A stretch of 64,000 bases of DNA from Cannabis sativa (GCF_029168945.1 NC_083602.1:78078600-78142599); one strand, 5' to 3'; counted from the first letter of the stretch, positions 11,164 to 23,590 are shown. Notes: generated from the sequence alone by a model not told the origin. Program-made: numbers and translations.

Positions 11164-13076
11164 TGTTGGAAATTATTTTACCAGGATCTAGATTTACTAA
11201 CAAGTATGTTGGATTAACAACCTAATATGAATTCTAAAACAATGAAAATAAACACATATAAAGTTAGAAAACCTTACAGTGGGTGCAGGGGAATATTATG
11301 ACTCCTTCCGTTCAAATCTCTAGCCCTTGATTCCTTTCTGTAGCAGGGCATCACCAAGATCTGAACCTGGATCTTCTTTTCTCCTTCTTTGATGCAGAAA
11401 TTCCATAGTCTTCCATACTATGATTGAGATACCACTTGATGTGTGTGGGCACTACTCATCTCACAAGGATTTCAAAATTTCTCTCTCTTTTCTCTCTCAA
11501 TTTTGTGGCTCATAGCATACAAGAGAAGAGACACAAAGGTTGCTTTATATAGGGAGAAGGGAGAGCACAACTTTCCAAATAAAACAGTTTCCTCTTTTAC
11601 TGTGTAATTGATTAACTGCCTTATTTAGTGTGATCCACCACTTTCCTATTATAGCTAGGCTTTGATTAGCAATTACATGACAATTAAAAAATAAAAATAA
11701 TAATTGGGAAACACAAAGGGAGTGCTCGGCCCATAGAGGGAAATGGGCCTCACTTGGATTTTGCTGTTTCCTCAATTTTATTTCAATTTCTCCAAAAATG
11801 CCATTTTTCCAATTCTAATCATTTAAATGCCAAAACTAATTATTTAATAACTAAAATAGATTATTAAATAATATTGTCATTTAAAATAATTATTAATTAG
11901 ACATACAAAGTCTCTTAATTAATAATTAAACCTAGAAACCCTTTTCTTTACGATTTCATCCTTAAACTGTGAGAATTCATAAAGTAGACATAGTCTAACT
12001 TTTAGAATTATAATTGATTAATTAAAATCAATTAACTGAGTCTTACAAGCAGTATGGCCTCAACTAGTATGGGGACCATGGGTCTATATAACTGAGCTTC
12101 CAATAAGTCGAACTGAATTTACCAAGTAAATTCCCTAACTTATTAATTCCTCATTGAATCCACACTTATAACTTGGAATTGCACTCTCAGTCATATAGAA
12201 ACGCTCTATATGTTCCACGATATAGACACGTCATTAGTTATCCATTGTTATAACCCTAATGTGATCAATGATCCTCTATATAGATGATTTACACTGTACA
12301 GGATTAAATTACCGTAACACCCTACACTGTATTTTATCCTTAAAACACTTAACCCTGTATAAATGATATTTCACCTAAGTGAAATGAGATCTCCACCATT
12401 TATCTTCGTTTGGTTAAGCTCGAAGGAAATCATCCTTTACTTCTATTTGCCAAATAGAAGCTATAGATTCCATATTTATGTTAGCGCTCCCCCACTCAAT
12501 TGCACTACCATGTTCCCAAAATGTATGTATTGCCCAGACTAAAAATTAGGCTTAACTAACAAATCAAAGAACACGAATAATACTCTTGAAATTGAGCCTA
12601 ACCATATCAGAATTTCGATCATGTGATCTAGGATCAACTTATGATATTGAATTGAATAGATATTTACGGTAAGTTTCAAAATCTAATTCAATGTTCAATA
12701 TCGGTCCATTCCAATGCATACTCCATGCATCCGATACTGTAACTTTGCTACAATGTCCCGGAAAGGACATAACACTTTTCCAAGGTGTAAGAATACCTAT
12801 CGCCGATTATACCATGTCGATCAAATCCGGTGTTCGACAAATCGGGGAATCAACTTTTGAACATATAATAAAGATTATATTCCAACGATGGCCGACAACA
12901 CTATAATCTTTAACCAACTCATATGTTCTGGACTTAAAAAGAATTCATACATTATATACCTATAATCATGAAATAAATCATGTGAACCATGCAACATAAA
13001 ATGTTATTTCTGATCTTTATTAATAAGTAAATCTGATTATATGAAATGAGTTTTATTTAGGGCATAAAACCCAACA
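11164..13076 (-). mobile_element. solo LTR 2, diverged subfamily II (1913 bp) inside copia A pol
   Basis: Complete LTR flanked by the perfect duplication gacgg (11159-11163 and 13077-13081). It differs from the other LTRs by many substitutions and indels and matches the partial LTR at 63718 in its diagnostic start (CCAGGATCTAGATTTACTA). An extra C breaks the antisense 79-codon frame. It splits the integrase C-terminal region. Confidence 0.9.
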
Positions 13077-13081
13077 GACGG

Positions 13082-13804
13082 AACATTGGAAGGAGTTATA
13101 TCTGAAAGCAATTCCTCTAGAACAACTTTACTTTTCGGTTTGTTGTCTTTAATATAGTTCTCTTCAAGAAAAGTAGCATTTGTAGAAACAAACACTTTAT
13201 TATCCTTGTGACTATAAAATAGTCCACCCCTAGTCTCTTTAAAATTTCCGACAAACATGCATACTTCGGTACGTGATTCAAGTTTGCCTTCTTTCTTTCT
13301 TAAGACATGAGCAGGGCACCCCCAAATTCTGTAGTGGCGTAAACTAGGTGTACGACCATTCCAAAGTTCGACGGGTGTCTTAGGGACTGCTTTAGATGGA
13401 ACAACATTTAAAATGTCATTAGCCATCTGTATAGCATATCCCCAGAAGGACGTAGACAGAGTTGAATAACTCAGCATAGACCTAACCATTTCCAAAAGAG
13501 TGCGAGTTCTTCTTTCCGCAACTCCATTTTGTTGTGGAGTGCCTGGGGCAGTGTATTGGGATTCAATTCCAAGTTCAATTAAATGTTCTTTGAACTGCAT
13601 ATCCATATATTCTCTACCCCTATCAGTTCGCAAGATCTTTAATGATTTACCTAATTAGTTTTGAGCCAAAGCATGAAACTCTTGAAACTTTTCAAACGTT
13701 TCATATTTCTTTTGCATTAGGTAAAGAAAACTATATCTAGAGTAATCGTCAATGAAAGTGATAAAATACTCATAACCTCCTCGGGCTTTTACATTCAAAG
13801 TTCC
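13082..13804 (-). pseudogene. copia A integrase core and C-terminal region
   Basis: The frame 13082-13633 begins RTDRGREYMD and contains GTPQQNGVAERRTRTLLEM (the DDE glutamate region), SFWGYAIQMA, and the Angela/Tork-type RIWGCPAHVL and FVGNFKETRGG. Upstream, from 13634 to 13804, the reading FITFIDDYSRYSF is recognisable but has a TAA after ALAQN. A further stop separates it from the gag-protease frame. Confidence 0.85.
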
Positions 13805-15040
13805 TCAAACATCAGAATGCACTAACCCTAGGGTGATTTTGGCAGGCTCTCCCTTTGCAGAGAAAGAACGTTTAGTCATTTTTCCTTCTAGGCAGGACTC
13901 GCATACTAGCAATTCACCTAAGACGACATTTTTCAATGGACCGCCTTTGGTTAGCCTATTGAGTCTATCAAAGCCTATATGACCTAAACGTAAATGCCAT
14001 AGATAAGTTTGATCATCATTATCAATCTCTTTTCTTTTGAGGTTTCTAGGTTTAGCTACATTGAAAAGTTCACTGTTTAGTGAGATTTGTGTATTCGGTC
14101 TTAAAACATAAAGCCCTTGTTCCATGGTAGCAACACATTTATGAAATCCATTACGAGAAATTGAACAATTTGTACTCGAAAAATTCAATATATAAGATTG
14201 TGTTTGCAAACACGAGACACTAATCAAGTTTCTACTAAAGTTTGGAATAAATAAAACATTTTCTAAAATTAAAAATCTTTGTTGAAACTTGATGCGGGCT
14301 TTTCCTCTAGCTTTGACCGACACTAACTCGCCATTACCAACTTTAAGCTTTAACTCTCCTAGAAGCAGATTTTTCCAAGTTTCAAGCAGCTGCAGTGAAG
14401 AACATACATGGTTAGTAGACCCAGAATCAACAATCCAGACGGATTTGTCGTTCTCTAAAACACATGATTCAAAGACAAAAGCATTACCTTCGTTTGAATT
14501 GTTTAGAAGCCTGAGACATCGCTCTTCTTGATGTCCCTTTTCATTACAATTCGAACATAGAAGATTATGTCTGATAATTGTACTTGAAGAAGCAGCTTTG
14601 ATAGAGCCTTCATGCTGAATCCTTTTCCTCTGATTATGATTTGCAAACCCAGGGTGACCCATTGCAATCAAATTCCGTTCATGGGCTCGTAATTCTGCTT
14701 CGAGCTTGTCCATGTCGGAGGAGTTGAAATTGTTGATCATGTAAGAAATAACAAATTCATTATACTCCGTAGGAAGACTATTAAGAATGAGTTGGACCCA
14801 TTGTTCTCTTGATAAATCAATTCCTAGTAGATTTGCCTTTTGGAACTTCAGATTCATCATCAACAGGTGCGAGTTTATGCAACTACCAGGATGCATTTTC
14901 ACACTATAGAGTTCTTTTGCTAAGATATTAACTAGGAGAGGATCGGGGTGAGGGTTATTCATAATGGCACTACAACACATCAATAAAACAGAAGTAAGGT
15001 TTTGGTTCATAAATTCATACACATGTTCAGAAAATAACAA
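13805..15040 (-). pseudogene. copia A gag C-terminus, protease and pre-integrase zinc domain
   Basis: An open frame of 411 codons. It has a UBN2-type gag segment (LILNSLPTEYNEFV), a zinc knuckle CSNCNEKGHQEERC near residues 162-175, the aspartic protease motif VWIVDSGSTNH near 201-211, and the GAG-pre-integrase HxxLGH...CESCLEGKM region, ending at the start of the integrase (LVHSDV). The gag N-terminus appears lost or frameshifted. This is the longest surviving frame of the element. Confidence 0.87.
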
Positions 15041-17686
15041 ATAATCACATATGTTATAAAAATACTAAATCTAACATAGTTTATTTTCCAAGGTCTTTCA
15101 ACAAACTGATGCAGTGTCCCGTTTAGGCGAGAGTCAAAGCATCATCCATTGAATAGAGTTGTCAATTCATCTAAAATGATAATCATTCTAACAACCTTTT
15201 ATTCGATCAAGATTGGAATTCAGCGTTGTCCCGTTTAGGCGAGAGTCAAGGAAATTCTATCTTATGAGCTTCCACCATTGTTTCATAATTTGCAAGTCAA
15301 ATATGGTCGCCACCATTAGGGTGATCCATACCATATAAAACACTTACAAACTACTGATCTTTCGAGATTAAACGGTGCGAAATTGCTAATGAACGTTCCT
15401 CCATTAGGGAGGATTACTCACTTAAACAAACGCGATGTAAAACCAACAATGGAGATCGAATGTCTCTTGATTAAAAGCTCATTATTTTAAAATATGTATT
15501 TTGTATAATCATTTATTCCATATTATAATAATAAAAAATTACAAATTAAAGTTGGTTTAAATTTAAAATTAACTTTAATGAATTTTTAATTATTATTTAA
15601 ATTCGAATAAATATCGAACAAATTTGAAAATATCTTGTTTAAATTGTTTTAGAAGAATCTAAAAAATTAACTTAAATATCTTTCAAATTAGACTTAATTA
15701 AATTAAAATTAAGTTGTAACCACTTAATTTGAAAATATTCCATTTTAAGTTAATATTTGAAAAAATATCAACTTAAAAAATATCTAAAGAATCTTAATAA
15801 CCAATGCCTAAAATTCCTCAACTTAATTTGAAATTTTAAATCCAAAAGATATTCGCATTTAAGTCAAGTTAGTTTTAGATAACTAAATATCAACTTAAAT
15901 AGGAATATTTAATGAAAAATTTAAATTAAAGCTTTCCGAAGAATCTAGATGGTTATAATTCTATATTTAATTAAATACAAGAAAATACATATAGTTTAGC
16001 TTATAATATAAAATTCTTTAAACTATGGTTTTCTTAAATTAATTTCAAAATAAATGAAATTAATTATGTTGCTAATCAATTTTATTAGGTTAAACTAATT
16101 TAATTAACCTAGTACAGTTATTTAAATCAGGCAAATGAGCCTTCACAATTGGGGTGGTTCATGTGAGGGGGTGCTAGGTTCAGTATGTCGTACCCACTTC
16201 TATGGCTCCCAACTCTCACACAAGGCGCAAAAGAGAGGAATTTAAAGTTAAAATGAACAACTGTTATTAATTGAATAGGCCCCAAAACTAAATGGGCCTA
16301 AATAAAATCTATCAAGAACTATGATATTTTATTTAGCAACCACAACCTATATGCATCTATAATGAAATTAAACACATAGGCTCACACAGGCACACAATTT
16401 GGATGGATCCTATCATGTTGCTAGGTCATACACAGATGAAAGAAGATTGTAAATATACCTGTTACAAATTATATACTTGACCAAGGGAGCCATGAGTTAA
16501 AATCAGATCATTGGATCTGTCAACAAGTTAATTATGGCTAGTTGCAATCAAGCAATAATAGGTTTTAAAAAACTTACAAACAAGCTAAAAAACACATACT
16601 CCAGCAACAAGGTTAGCTGGATAGTTGGATGTAGGATTTATTTAATTTTAAATAATTAATTTCGAAAAAAAAATTAATTAAATAATAAAAAAATTATTTT
16701 CGAAATATAATAAAATAAAATAAAATTTAAATATTTTCAAAATTAATAAAATTAAACCTACAATTTTGAAAAATTAGGTTTCAACCAACCTAAATATCAT
16801 TTCAAAATTTGCTAACTACTTTTAAAAATTTAACGTTATTTTATAAATAAAAATTAAAAAAAGATAAATAAATATCTTTTTCAGATTTTATGATTTAATT
16901 TAAATAAATAAAATAACAAAATTTAAAAGTTAGCAAAATATCTTTCATCTATTTAAAATTACATGATTATAGTTATCTTATTTTAAATTTAAATAAGGTC
17001 AAATTATTTAAAAAAAAATTAATTTTAAAAATTTAATATCTCACCTTAAATTTTAAAATAAGATAAGATATAATCAAATTTAAAAATAAGATAGATAATT
17101 AAGCAAAAAAAGATAGATATTTACTATTTTCAAATTCAAATTACACTAATATTATGAATTAAATTTAAAAAATATTAATTAATTTAATTATGATAATTAG
17201 AATTGAATTAGGAATAGTAAATATATAAATACTAACTACACAAAAAATCGGAAGTTAAATCCATGAAATAGCATGAAAAATCGAAGAAAAACAAAAAAAA
17301 TGCGAGCTGTACGGACGATATGCTGTGCATACACGTCCGCGCGCGCATGAGGGGTGCTGGGCCGAGAAACCTCGACGCAAGGGGAATTTGCATGAAATCC
17401 GTGCGAGTAAGCCCTCTTGCACGACCCTGATTTTTTTTCGAAACTTCAAAAAATCATAACTAATTCAAATTAAATCGAAATTGAATTCTGTAAAAAGGTA
17501 AATTGCTTAATTTTTTCCATACTATCCAATAAAAATAATTCCAGAAACAGATATTCAATTATTTTTCACGAAAATTCACAAACATCAATCAATCATCATA
17601 TAACACTCAATACAATATGATACCATCCAAAACATCAAACAATCGTTTTAAAGTCCAAATTTCTTGCAAGAAAATCAATTACCATG
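15041..17686 (-). other. copia A untranslated leader, AT-rich with GC-rich islands
   Basis: About 2.6 kb between PBS and gag, mostly poly-A/T-rich with no coding capacity. It holds a duplicated motif CCCGTTTAGGCGAGAGTCAA (about 15119 and 15229), a conserved island at 16150-16245 (TGTCGTACCCACTTCTATGG) and a GC-rich patch at 17300-17430. The first two also occur in E1 and E2. Confidence 0.75.
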
Positions 17687-17698
17687 GCTCTGAGGCCA
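17687..17698 (-). promoter_or_regulatory. copia A primer binding site, initiator tRNA-Met type
   Basis: Minus strand TGGCCTCAGAGC two bases after the 5' LTR. It matches 10 of 12 positions of the usual TGGTATCAGAGC. The same site occurs at 48295-48306 (E2) and 53568-53579 (E1). Confidence 0.75.
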
Positions 17699-17700
17699 GT

Positions 17701-17774
17701 TGTTGGAAATTATTTTACCAGGATCTTAGATCTATTCACAAGTATGTTGATTAACACCCTAAATATGAACTTTC
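17701..17774 (-). repeat. copia A 5' LTR, first remnant (LTR continues at 22349)
   Basis: The first 74 plus-strand bases of the LTR, then an abrupt change into the copia B gag coding sequence at 17775. The LTR resumes at 22349 about 950 bp further along, so the LTR part with the TATA box is missing. Confidence 0.85.
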
Positions 17775-17775
17775 C

Positions 17776-20700
17776 AATCCTTCTGGTGGAATAAACCCTT
17801 TCAGTAAGACTCTCAGTCAGCCTTTCTCGTTGAAGCTTGATAGGCAGAACTTCACACTATGGAAGACCATGGTCTCTACCATAATTCATGGACACAGGTT
17901 AGATGGCTACTTGAACGGCCCAAAAGTTTGTCCACCCGAGTTTATTCCAGCAAACGTTGGAACAGATGGGTCACCAGGTTTTGGACTTCAAATCAACCCC
18001 GAGCATGAGAGCTGGATTGTGTATGACCAGCTGCTGATGGGCTGGTTGTATGGATCTATGACAGAAGGCATAGCATCGGAAGTAATGGGTTGTAAAACAA
18101 CAGCTTCTCTCTGGACTGCTTTGGAAGATCTCTATGGAGCTCACTCAAGAGCTCATGCTGATGATATCCGTAACAAGATCCAAACAACAAAGAAAGGAAC
18201 CATGAATATGACAGATTATCTCAGACAAAAACGTGTTTGGGCCGACTCCTTGGCAATAGCAGGTGACCCATATCCTGAAACTCATTTAGTTTCCAATGTT
18301 CTTTCAGGTTTGGACATCAGTTATCTGCCTATAGTTCTTCAAATCGAGGCTAGACCTCACACTTCTTGGCAGGAACTACAGAGTATTCTACTTGGTTTTG
18401 ACGGTCGCTTGGAAAGGCTAAATGAGCCAACTTCTCAGATTAAGATGCTCAACAATTCCTCTGGTTCTCCCTCTGCTAACATGGCTCAAAAACCACACAG
18501 TCCCAATTTTCCACGAAAGCCATATCATCCCAACAACTCAGGAGGTGGAAGAGGTTCAGCAAACAATCGTGGTAGAGGAAGATCAGGAAGAGGTAACGGC
18601 TCTAAACCTACTTGTCAGATCTGTGGAAAATATGGGCATTCTGCAGCCATATGCTATAACAGGCACGATGATACTTATATGGGACAACCACCTGGGCAAG
18701 ACAGCAATCAACATCAGCAACAACATCAAGCTCTTGTGGCTACACCAGATCTGGTCAAGGATGACAACTGGTACATTGACAGTGGTGCTAGTAATCACTT
18801 GACATCCGATGGAGACAAACTGGGCAATAAAGCTGAGTACTCTGGTAAGGAAAGAATAACTGTGGGAAATGGCAGTAAGTTACAAATTAAGCATGTTGGT
18901 ACTGGTAGAATACATACTAACAGTTCGAAACCTTTACTGTTGAATGAGTTGTTGCATGTTCCTCAAATTGCAAAGAACTTAGTCAGTGTTTCAAAGTTAA
19001 CTTCTGATAATGGTGTAACAATTGAATTTTTTCCTCGGTTCTGTTGTGTGAAGGAGCAGGTAATAGGGAAGGAGGTGTTGCGCGGGACACTCAGTAATGG
19101 TCTGTATCAGTTCAAGCCTACACCAGATTTTTCTCACAGTCTGTCTTCTAAAGCTGCCTTTTCTGCTGTTTCGAGTCAGCTTACAGTTCCTAGTAATGTT
19201 GTTAATGTTTCCCTGAAGGATGTTTGGCATAGGAGGCTTGGACATCCCTCCACCTATGCCTTAGATAGAGTCCTTAAGCTGTCTAATGTAAGAGTTAAAT
19301 CAAATGAAATACAATCTTTTTGTGATGCCTGCCAATTCGGAAAGTCACATGCCTTACCTTTCAAACGATCTATTAGTCATGCTTCTGTTGTTCTTGATTT
19401 AATACATACTGACCTATGGGGACCCGCACCCATAGCCTCCCAAAACAATTACAGATACTATATCCACTTTGTTGATGATCACACACGATATACATGGTTG
19501 TATCCTCTTAAAAACAAGTCTGAAGCTCTTGAAGCTTTTACTCAGTTCAAGTTAATGGTTGAAAATCAGTTTAACACTAAGATAAAAAAAACTGAGAACA
19601 GATTGGGGTGGTGAATACAAACCCTTTTCTCAGTTAGTCACGGCCAATGGCATCATTTTTGATCATTCATGCCCCCAGACTTCAGAACAAAATGGTCGTG
19701 CTGAACGTAAGCATCGACACATTGTCGAAATGGGGCTCACATTGCTTGCACAGGCTCACATGCCTCTAAAGTATTGGATTGAAGCTTTTCAGTCAGCCGT
19801 GTACTTGATTAATCGGCTCCCTACCCCAATACTTCTTGGAAAATCACCCTTTGAGGCTTTATTTCATAAGATTCCTGATTATGATTTTCTGAAGGTATTT
19901 GGGGTGGCTTGTTTCCCTTGTCTTAGAACATACCAAACACATAAGCTTCAATTCCATACTATTAAATGTGTTAATCTTGGTTATAGTATTGTTCATAAAG
20001 GATACAAGTGTCTTAGTCCTACCGGTCGTATATACTTTTCTAGGCATGTTGTTTTCAATGAAAAGGAATTTCCTTTTGCTACTGGTTTTTTAAACAATTA
20101 CCAGTAACCTCCTGAAATTACCATGACAGCACCACACACTTGGCTCAATCTTCCACTTGATAGTTCATCCTCTTTTCCTACAGAGACTCCTCACACAAAC
20201 ACTACTCCCTCTCATTCTTCAACATCCAGTGCTGAGTTACCCACTGATGCAGATCATGGCTGTCCTCTTGCTGCAACATCTCCTCTTTCACCTGCTTCCA
20301 ACACGGTTTCACCATCAAGCATCAGTCCCGACTCTTCTAAATAGCCACATGAATCGACTGTGTCACTTGATTTTCCACCAGCAACTCCCACTCCTTTGAC
20401 TGATATTGTTCCACCACAGAATACGCAACCTTCTCATCCGATGGTTACTCGTGCTAAGGCTGGGATTTTTAAGCCTCGCACCTTTCTTGGTTCCCCTTCT
20501 AGTGTCCTTGTGTACTATGAACCCGATTCTGATGCTAGTGCGCTTCAGCACGAGGGGTGGAATAATGCAATGTCTGCTAAATTTGCAGCTTTAAAAAGAA
20601 ATGGTACTTGGATACTTGTTTCGTATACTGATGATATGAATGTTGTAGGCTGCAAGTGGGTGGTTAAAGTGAAACTAAATAGAGATGGTAGTCTCCAACG

Positions 20701-22081
20701 GCTTAAAGCTCGACTCGTTGCTAAGGGCTTTCACCAAAGGCCAGGGGTGGACTTTGGTGAAACTTTTAGTCCTGTTATTAAAGCCTCAACAGTTCGAATT
20801 GTTCTCACAATGGTTGTAGCAAATGACTGGGATGTACGACAACTAGATATCAATAATGCCTTCCTCAATGGCACCCTTGAGGAAGATGTGTACATGGTAC
20901 AACCTCAAGGTTTCGAAGATCAGGACAAACCTAAACATGTCTGCAAACTTCTCAAATCAATCTACGGCCTAAAGCAAGCGCCTCGGGCATGGTATGATCA
21001 GCTGCGAAACACTCTTGTAAGCTAGAATTTTCAAAATTCCAAGGCAGACACCTCATTCTTCATGCTGAAACACTCTAGCTATGTGATAATGGTATTAATA
21101 TATGTGGATGATATTGTAGTCACGGGTAACAATTCAAAGGAGCTGGAAGTGTTTATTACTAGACTCAACAAAATGTTTTCACTGAAGGATCTTGGATCTC
21201 TACACTACTTCTTAGGGATAGAAGTATTTAGAGATACAACAGGGATATATTTATCGCAGGGCAAGTATATTCAAGAATTGTTAAAGAGGTTTAACATGGA
21301 GAATGTCAAACCAGGTCCTACCCCGATGACAGCAGGAAGGACATTGGCTCTAAATGATGGGCAACCTCTGTATAATGCCACTGAATACAGGAGTCTAATA
21401 GGTGCACTCCAATATCTGAGTCATACACGACCTGATATTTCCTTTGCGGTGAACAAACTCAGCCAATTTCTTAAAGGCCCTACTACAGTTCATTGGAGTG
21501 CAGCTAAGAGGATTTTGAGATATCTCAAAGGTACAATTCATCACGGGATACATGTTGCACCTAGTGATCGTCTCGTTCTAACTGGCTTTTCTGATGCTGA
21601 TTGGGCATCATGTCCAGATGATTGACGATGTGTAGCTGGTTACTGCCTATTTCTTGGAGAGACACTAATATCGTGGTCTTCAAAGAAACAAACAGTAGTC
21701 GCTCAATCCAGTACTAAGTCAGAATACAGGGCACTCGCTCAACTGGCAGCTGAGATTACTTGGGTTCAAGGCCTGTTGCAAGAGATGAAGATCAGAATAG
21801 CAGCTGCCCCAATCATATGGTGTGACAACATGAGCGCAAGTGCGTTGGCCTCTAATCACGTGTTTCATGCTCGAACCAAACACATCGAACTTGACGTTCA
21901 TTTTGTTCGGGACAAAGTGCTAAAGAAGGAAATCGAAATTCGCTATGTTCCAACACATGACCAGACAGCCGACTGTCTAACCAAGGCTCTGTCTCACACA
22001 AGATTTCAATTCTTAGTTGACAAACTCAGAGTGATGCCCTCACCCATTCGTTTGTGTGGTGGTGTGAAAAGAATTGAATAA
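17776..22081 (+). pseudogene. copia B gag-pol, one frameshift and four nonsense codons
   Basis: The frame 17776-19614 gives gag (LDRQNFTLWKTMV), the zinc knuckle CQICGKYGHSAAIC, protease WYIDSGASNHL, the pre-integrase RRLGHPS...CDACQFGK domain, and the integrase start (HTDLWGP, FVDDHTRYTWLY). A length change in a run of eight A at 19588 shifts the frame. Pol then continues in a single other frame to 22081, through integrase (QTSEQNGRAERKH), RT (FLNGTLEEDVYM, SIYGLKQAPRAWYD, IYVDDIVV) and RNase H (GFSDADWA, TKHIELDVHFVRD). It is broken only by TAA 20105, TAG 20342, TAG 21023 and TGA 21623. The domain order is that of copia. The damage is light compared with copia A. Confidence 0.88.
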
Positions 22082-22138
22082 CAGAATGCACTAAATTCTG
22101 CTATGAGGAATATCCTGTGGTCCCAGGAATCTGGAGGT

Positions 22139-22348
22139 TGTTAGAATTGAGAATCCCCAATGATTTGCTCTGTATTATGCTGATGTCATTATTATGCCTT
22201 TTGTATTTTCTGTTACTATACGTGTAAGACCTGGAGTGGTCATCTTTGATTATTGATTGTATCAGCTTCTTCTATAAATGAAAAGTTTCCTACACAGACT
22301 CCTTCGAGCTGTGATTTTTATCCTTCTGCATTTTTCTAAATATTTCAC
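22139..22348 (+). repeat. copia B 3' LTR (about 200 bp, end uncertain)
   Basis: Starts TGTTAGAATTGAG after the purine-rich CTGGAGG and holds a TATA-like TATAAATG at 22273-22280. The right end lies between about 22340 and 22348, where Angela LTR sequence resumes (TATAGATACATC). No clear CA end or target duplication could be fixed, because the left partner is deleted. Confidence 0.6.
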
Positions 22349-23208
22349 TATAGATACATCATTAGTTATCCATTGTTATAATCCTAATTTGATCAATGAT
22401 CCTCTATATGAATAATCTACATTGTAAAGGGATTAGATTACTGTTACACCCTACTATGTATTTTATCCTTAAAACACTTGACCCCGTATAAATGATATTT
22501 CAGCTTATGTGAAATGAGTACTCCACCATTTATTTTCGTTTGGTCAAGCTCAAAGGAGATCATCCTTTGCTTACTATTCGCCAGATAGAAGCTATAGATT
22601 CCATGTTTATGTTAGCGCTCCCACTCAATTGCACTACCGTGTTCCCAAAATGTACGTATCACCCTGACCTAAAAGTAGGCTTAACTAACAAATCAAAGAA
22701 CACGAATAGCCTCTTGAGATTGAGCCTAATCATAACAAGATTAAGATCATTTGATCTAGGATCAACTAGGCGATATTGACTTGAATAGATTTTACAGTAA
22801 GTTTAATAAATCTAAGTCAAAGTTCAATATCGATCCCTTCCGATGCATACTCCATGCATCCAACCTGAGCTTTACTTTAACTAATGTTTTGGAAAGAACA
22901 TAGCATTTCTCCAAATGCAAGTAAACTCTTGTTGTAGATTATCATATCAGTAAAACTCTGTGTCTGATAAATCTAGGAAACTTTATTCACATAGTCATGT
23001 TTACTTTCTAAAGTGTTGACAACACAATAAACAGGATCAAGTATGTGAAAAGGGTTTCAGATGAATTTATAAATCAAATAGACAAGCAATTGATAAGGTG
23101 AACCAAAACATACACAAATGAATAAAAAAATACTTCTGTTTCTTTACTGATGTTGAATAAAATAGATTACATTGAAATGGAGTTTTATTTAGGGCATAAA
23201 ACCCAACA
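22349..23208 (-). repeat. copia A 5' LTR, second remnant
   Basis: The remaining 860 bp of the copia A 5' LTR, ending ACCCAACA at 23208, followed by the target duplication agtcc. The antisense 79-codon frame (22540-22779) is intact here. Confidence 0.87.
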
Positions 23209-23590
23209 AGTCCAAACTGCAGAATCTGCATAAACCGCATCGCACTATTTTTTGCGGTGCGATTTTTGTAGTTTTTTAGTTTTGTACTGCAGGTGCGGTT
23301 TGGAAAATTAAAAAAATTGCATGTGCGGGTTAGTTTGAAAAAATACTCAAAAACTACACCACTCGCACCTCGAACTGCGACGGACCCATAAAAATACTGT
23401 CTTTTTTAAAGAATTAAATGTAATTTTTTTTTAATTTAATAATTATAGACCAAAATAGTAGAAAAGCTCCCACAAAATTAGATAAATTTAGTAAGAGTGA
23501 TTATAATGTAGCTATAAATATTTTTTTAATGATAAATAAGCCCCCACAAAGTAAAAATCATAGATCCGTCACTGAACGCGAATACCCCTA
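23209..23590. mobile_element. hAT-like element, right arm, with a probable inner MITE
   Basis: Continues the GCGGTGCG-rich subterminal repeats of the left arm and ends GAATACCCCTA at 23590. Within it, about 23368-23573 looks like a separate small insert: its right end is the complement of CAGTGACGGATC and its left end reads CTGCGACGGACC. Confidence 0.4.

Larger units (their letters stand above)
17775..22348 (+). mobile_element. copia B: 5'-truncated short-LTR copia element inside the copia A 5' LTR
   Basis: A plus-strand copia of a different lineage. It lacks 5' LTR, PBS and gag start, and runs from early gag to a short 3' LTR beginning TGTTAG at 22139. Short LTR, compact gag-pol frame and coding motifs suggest the Ale/Retrofit group (inference). 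About 950 bp of the host LTR are absent at the left junction, so a complete copia B probably inserted first and one deletion then removed host LTR sequence together with its 5' end. Confidence 0.85.
5606..23208 (-). mobile_element. copia A: Angela-type Ty1/copia LTR retrotransposon with nested insertions
   Basis: Minus-strand element with TGTTGG...CCAACA LTRs. Target duplication is agtct (5601-5605) against agtcc (23209-23213), one mismatch. Order on the minus strand: 5' LTR (22349-23208 and 17701-17774, split), PBS, AT-rich leader, gag-protease, integrase, RT, RNase H, PPT, 3' LTR. Without the nested DNA the internal region is about 6.4 kb. The Angela-lineage call rests on the long LTR starting TGTTGG with TATGCCC nearby, the integrase motif GTPQQNGVAERR, and the RT/RH motifs. 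All coding parts carry stops or frameshifts, so it is dead. Confidence 0.88.
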
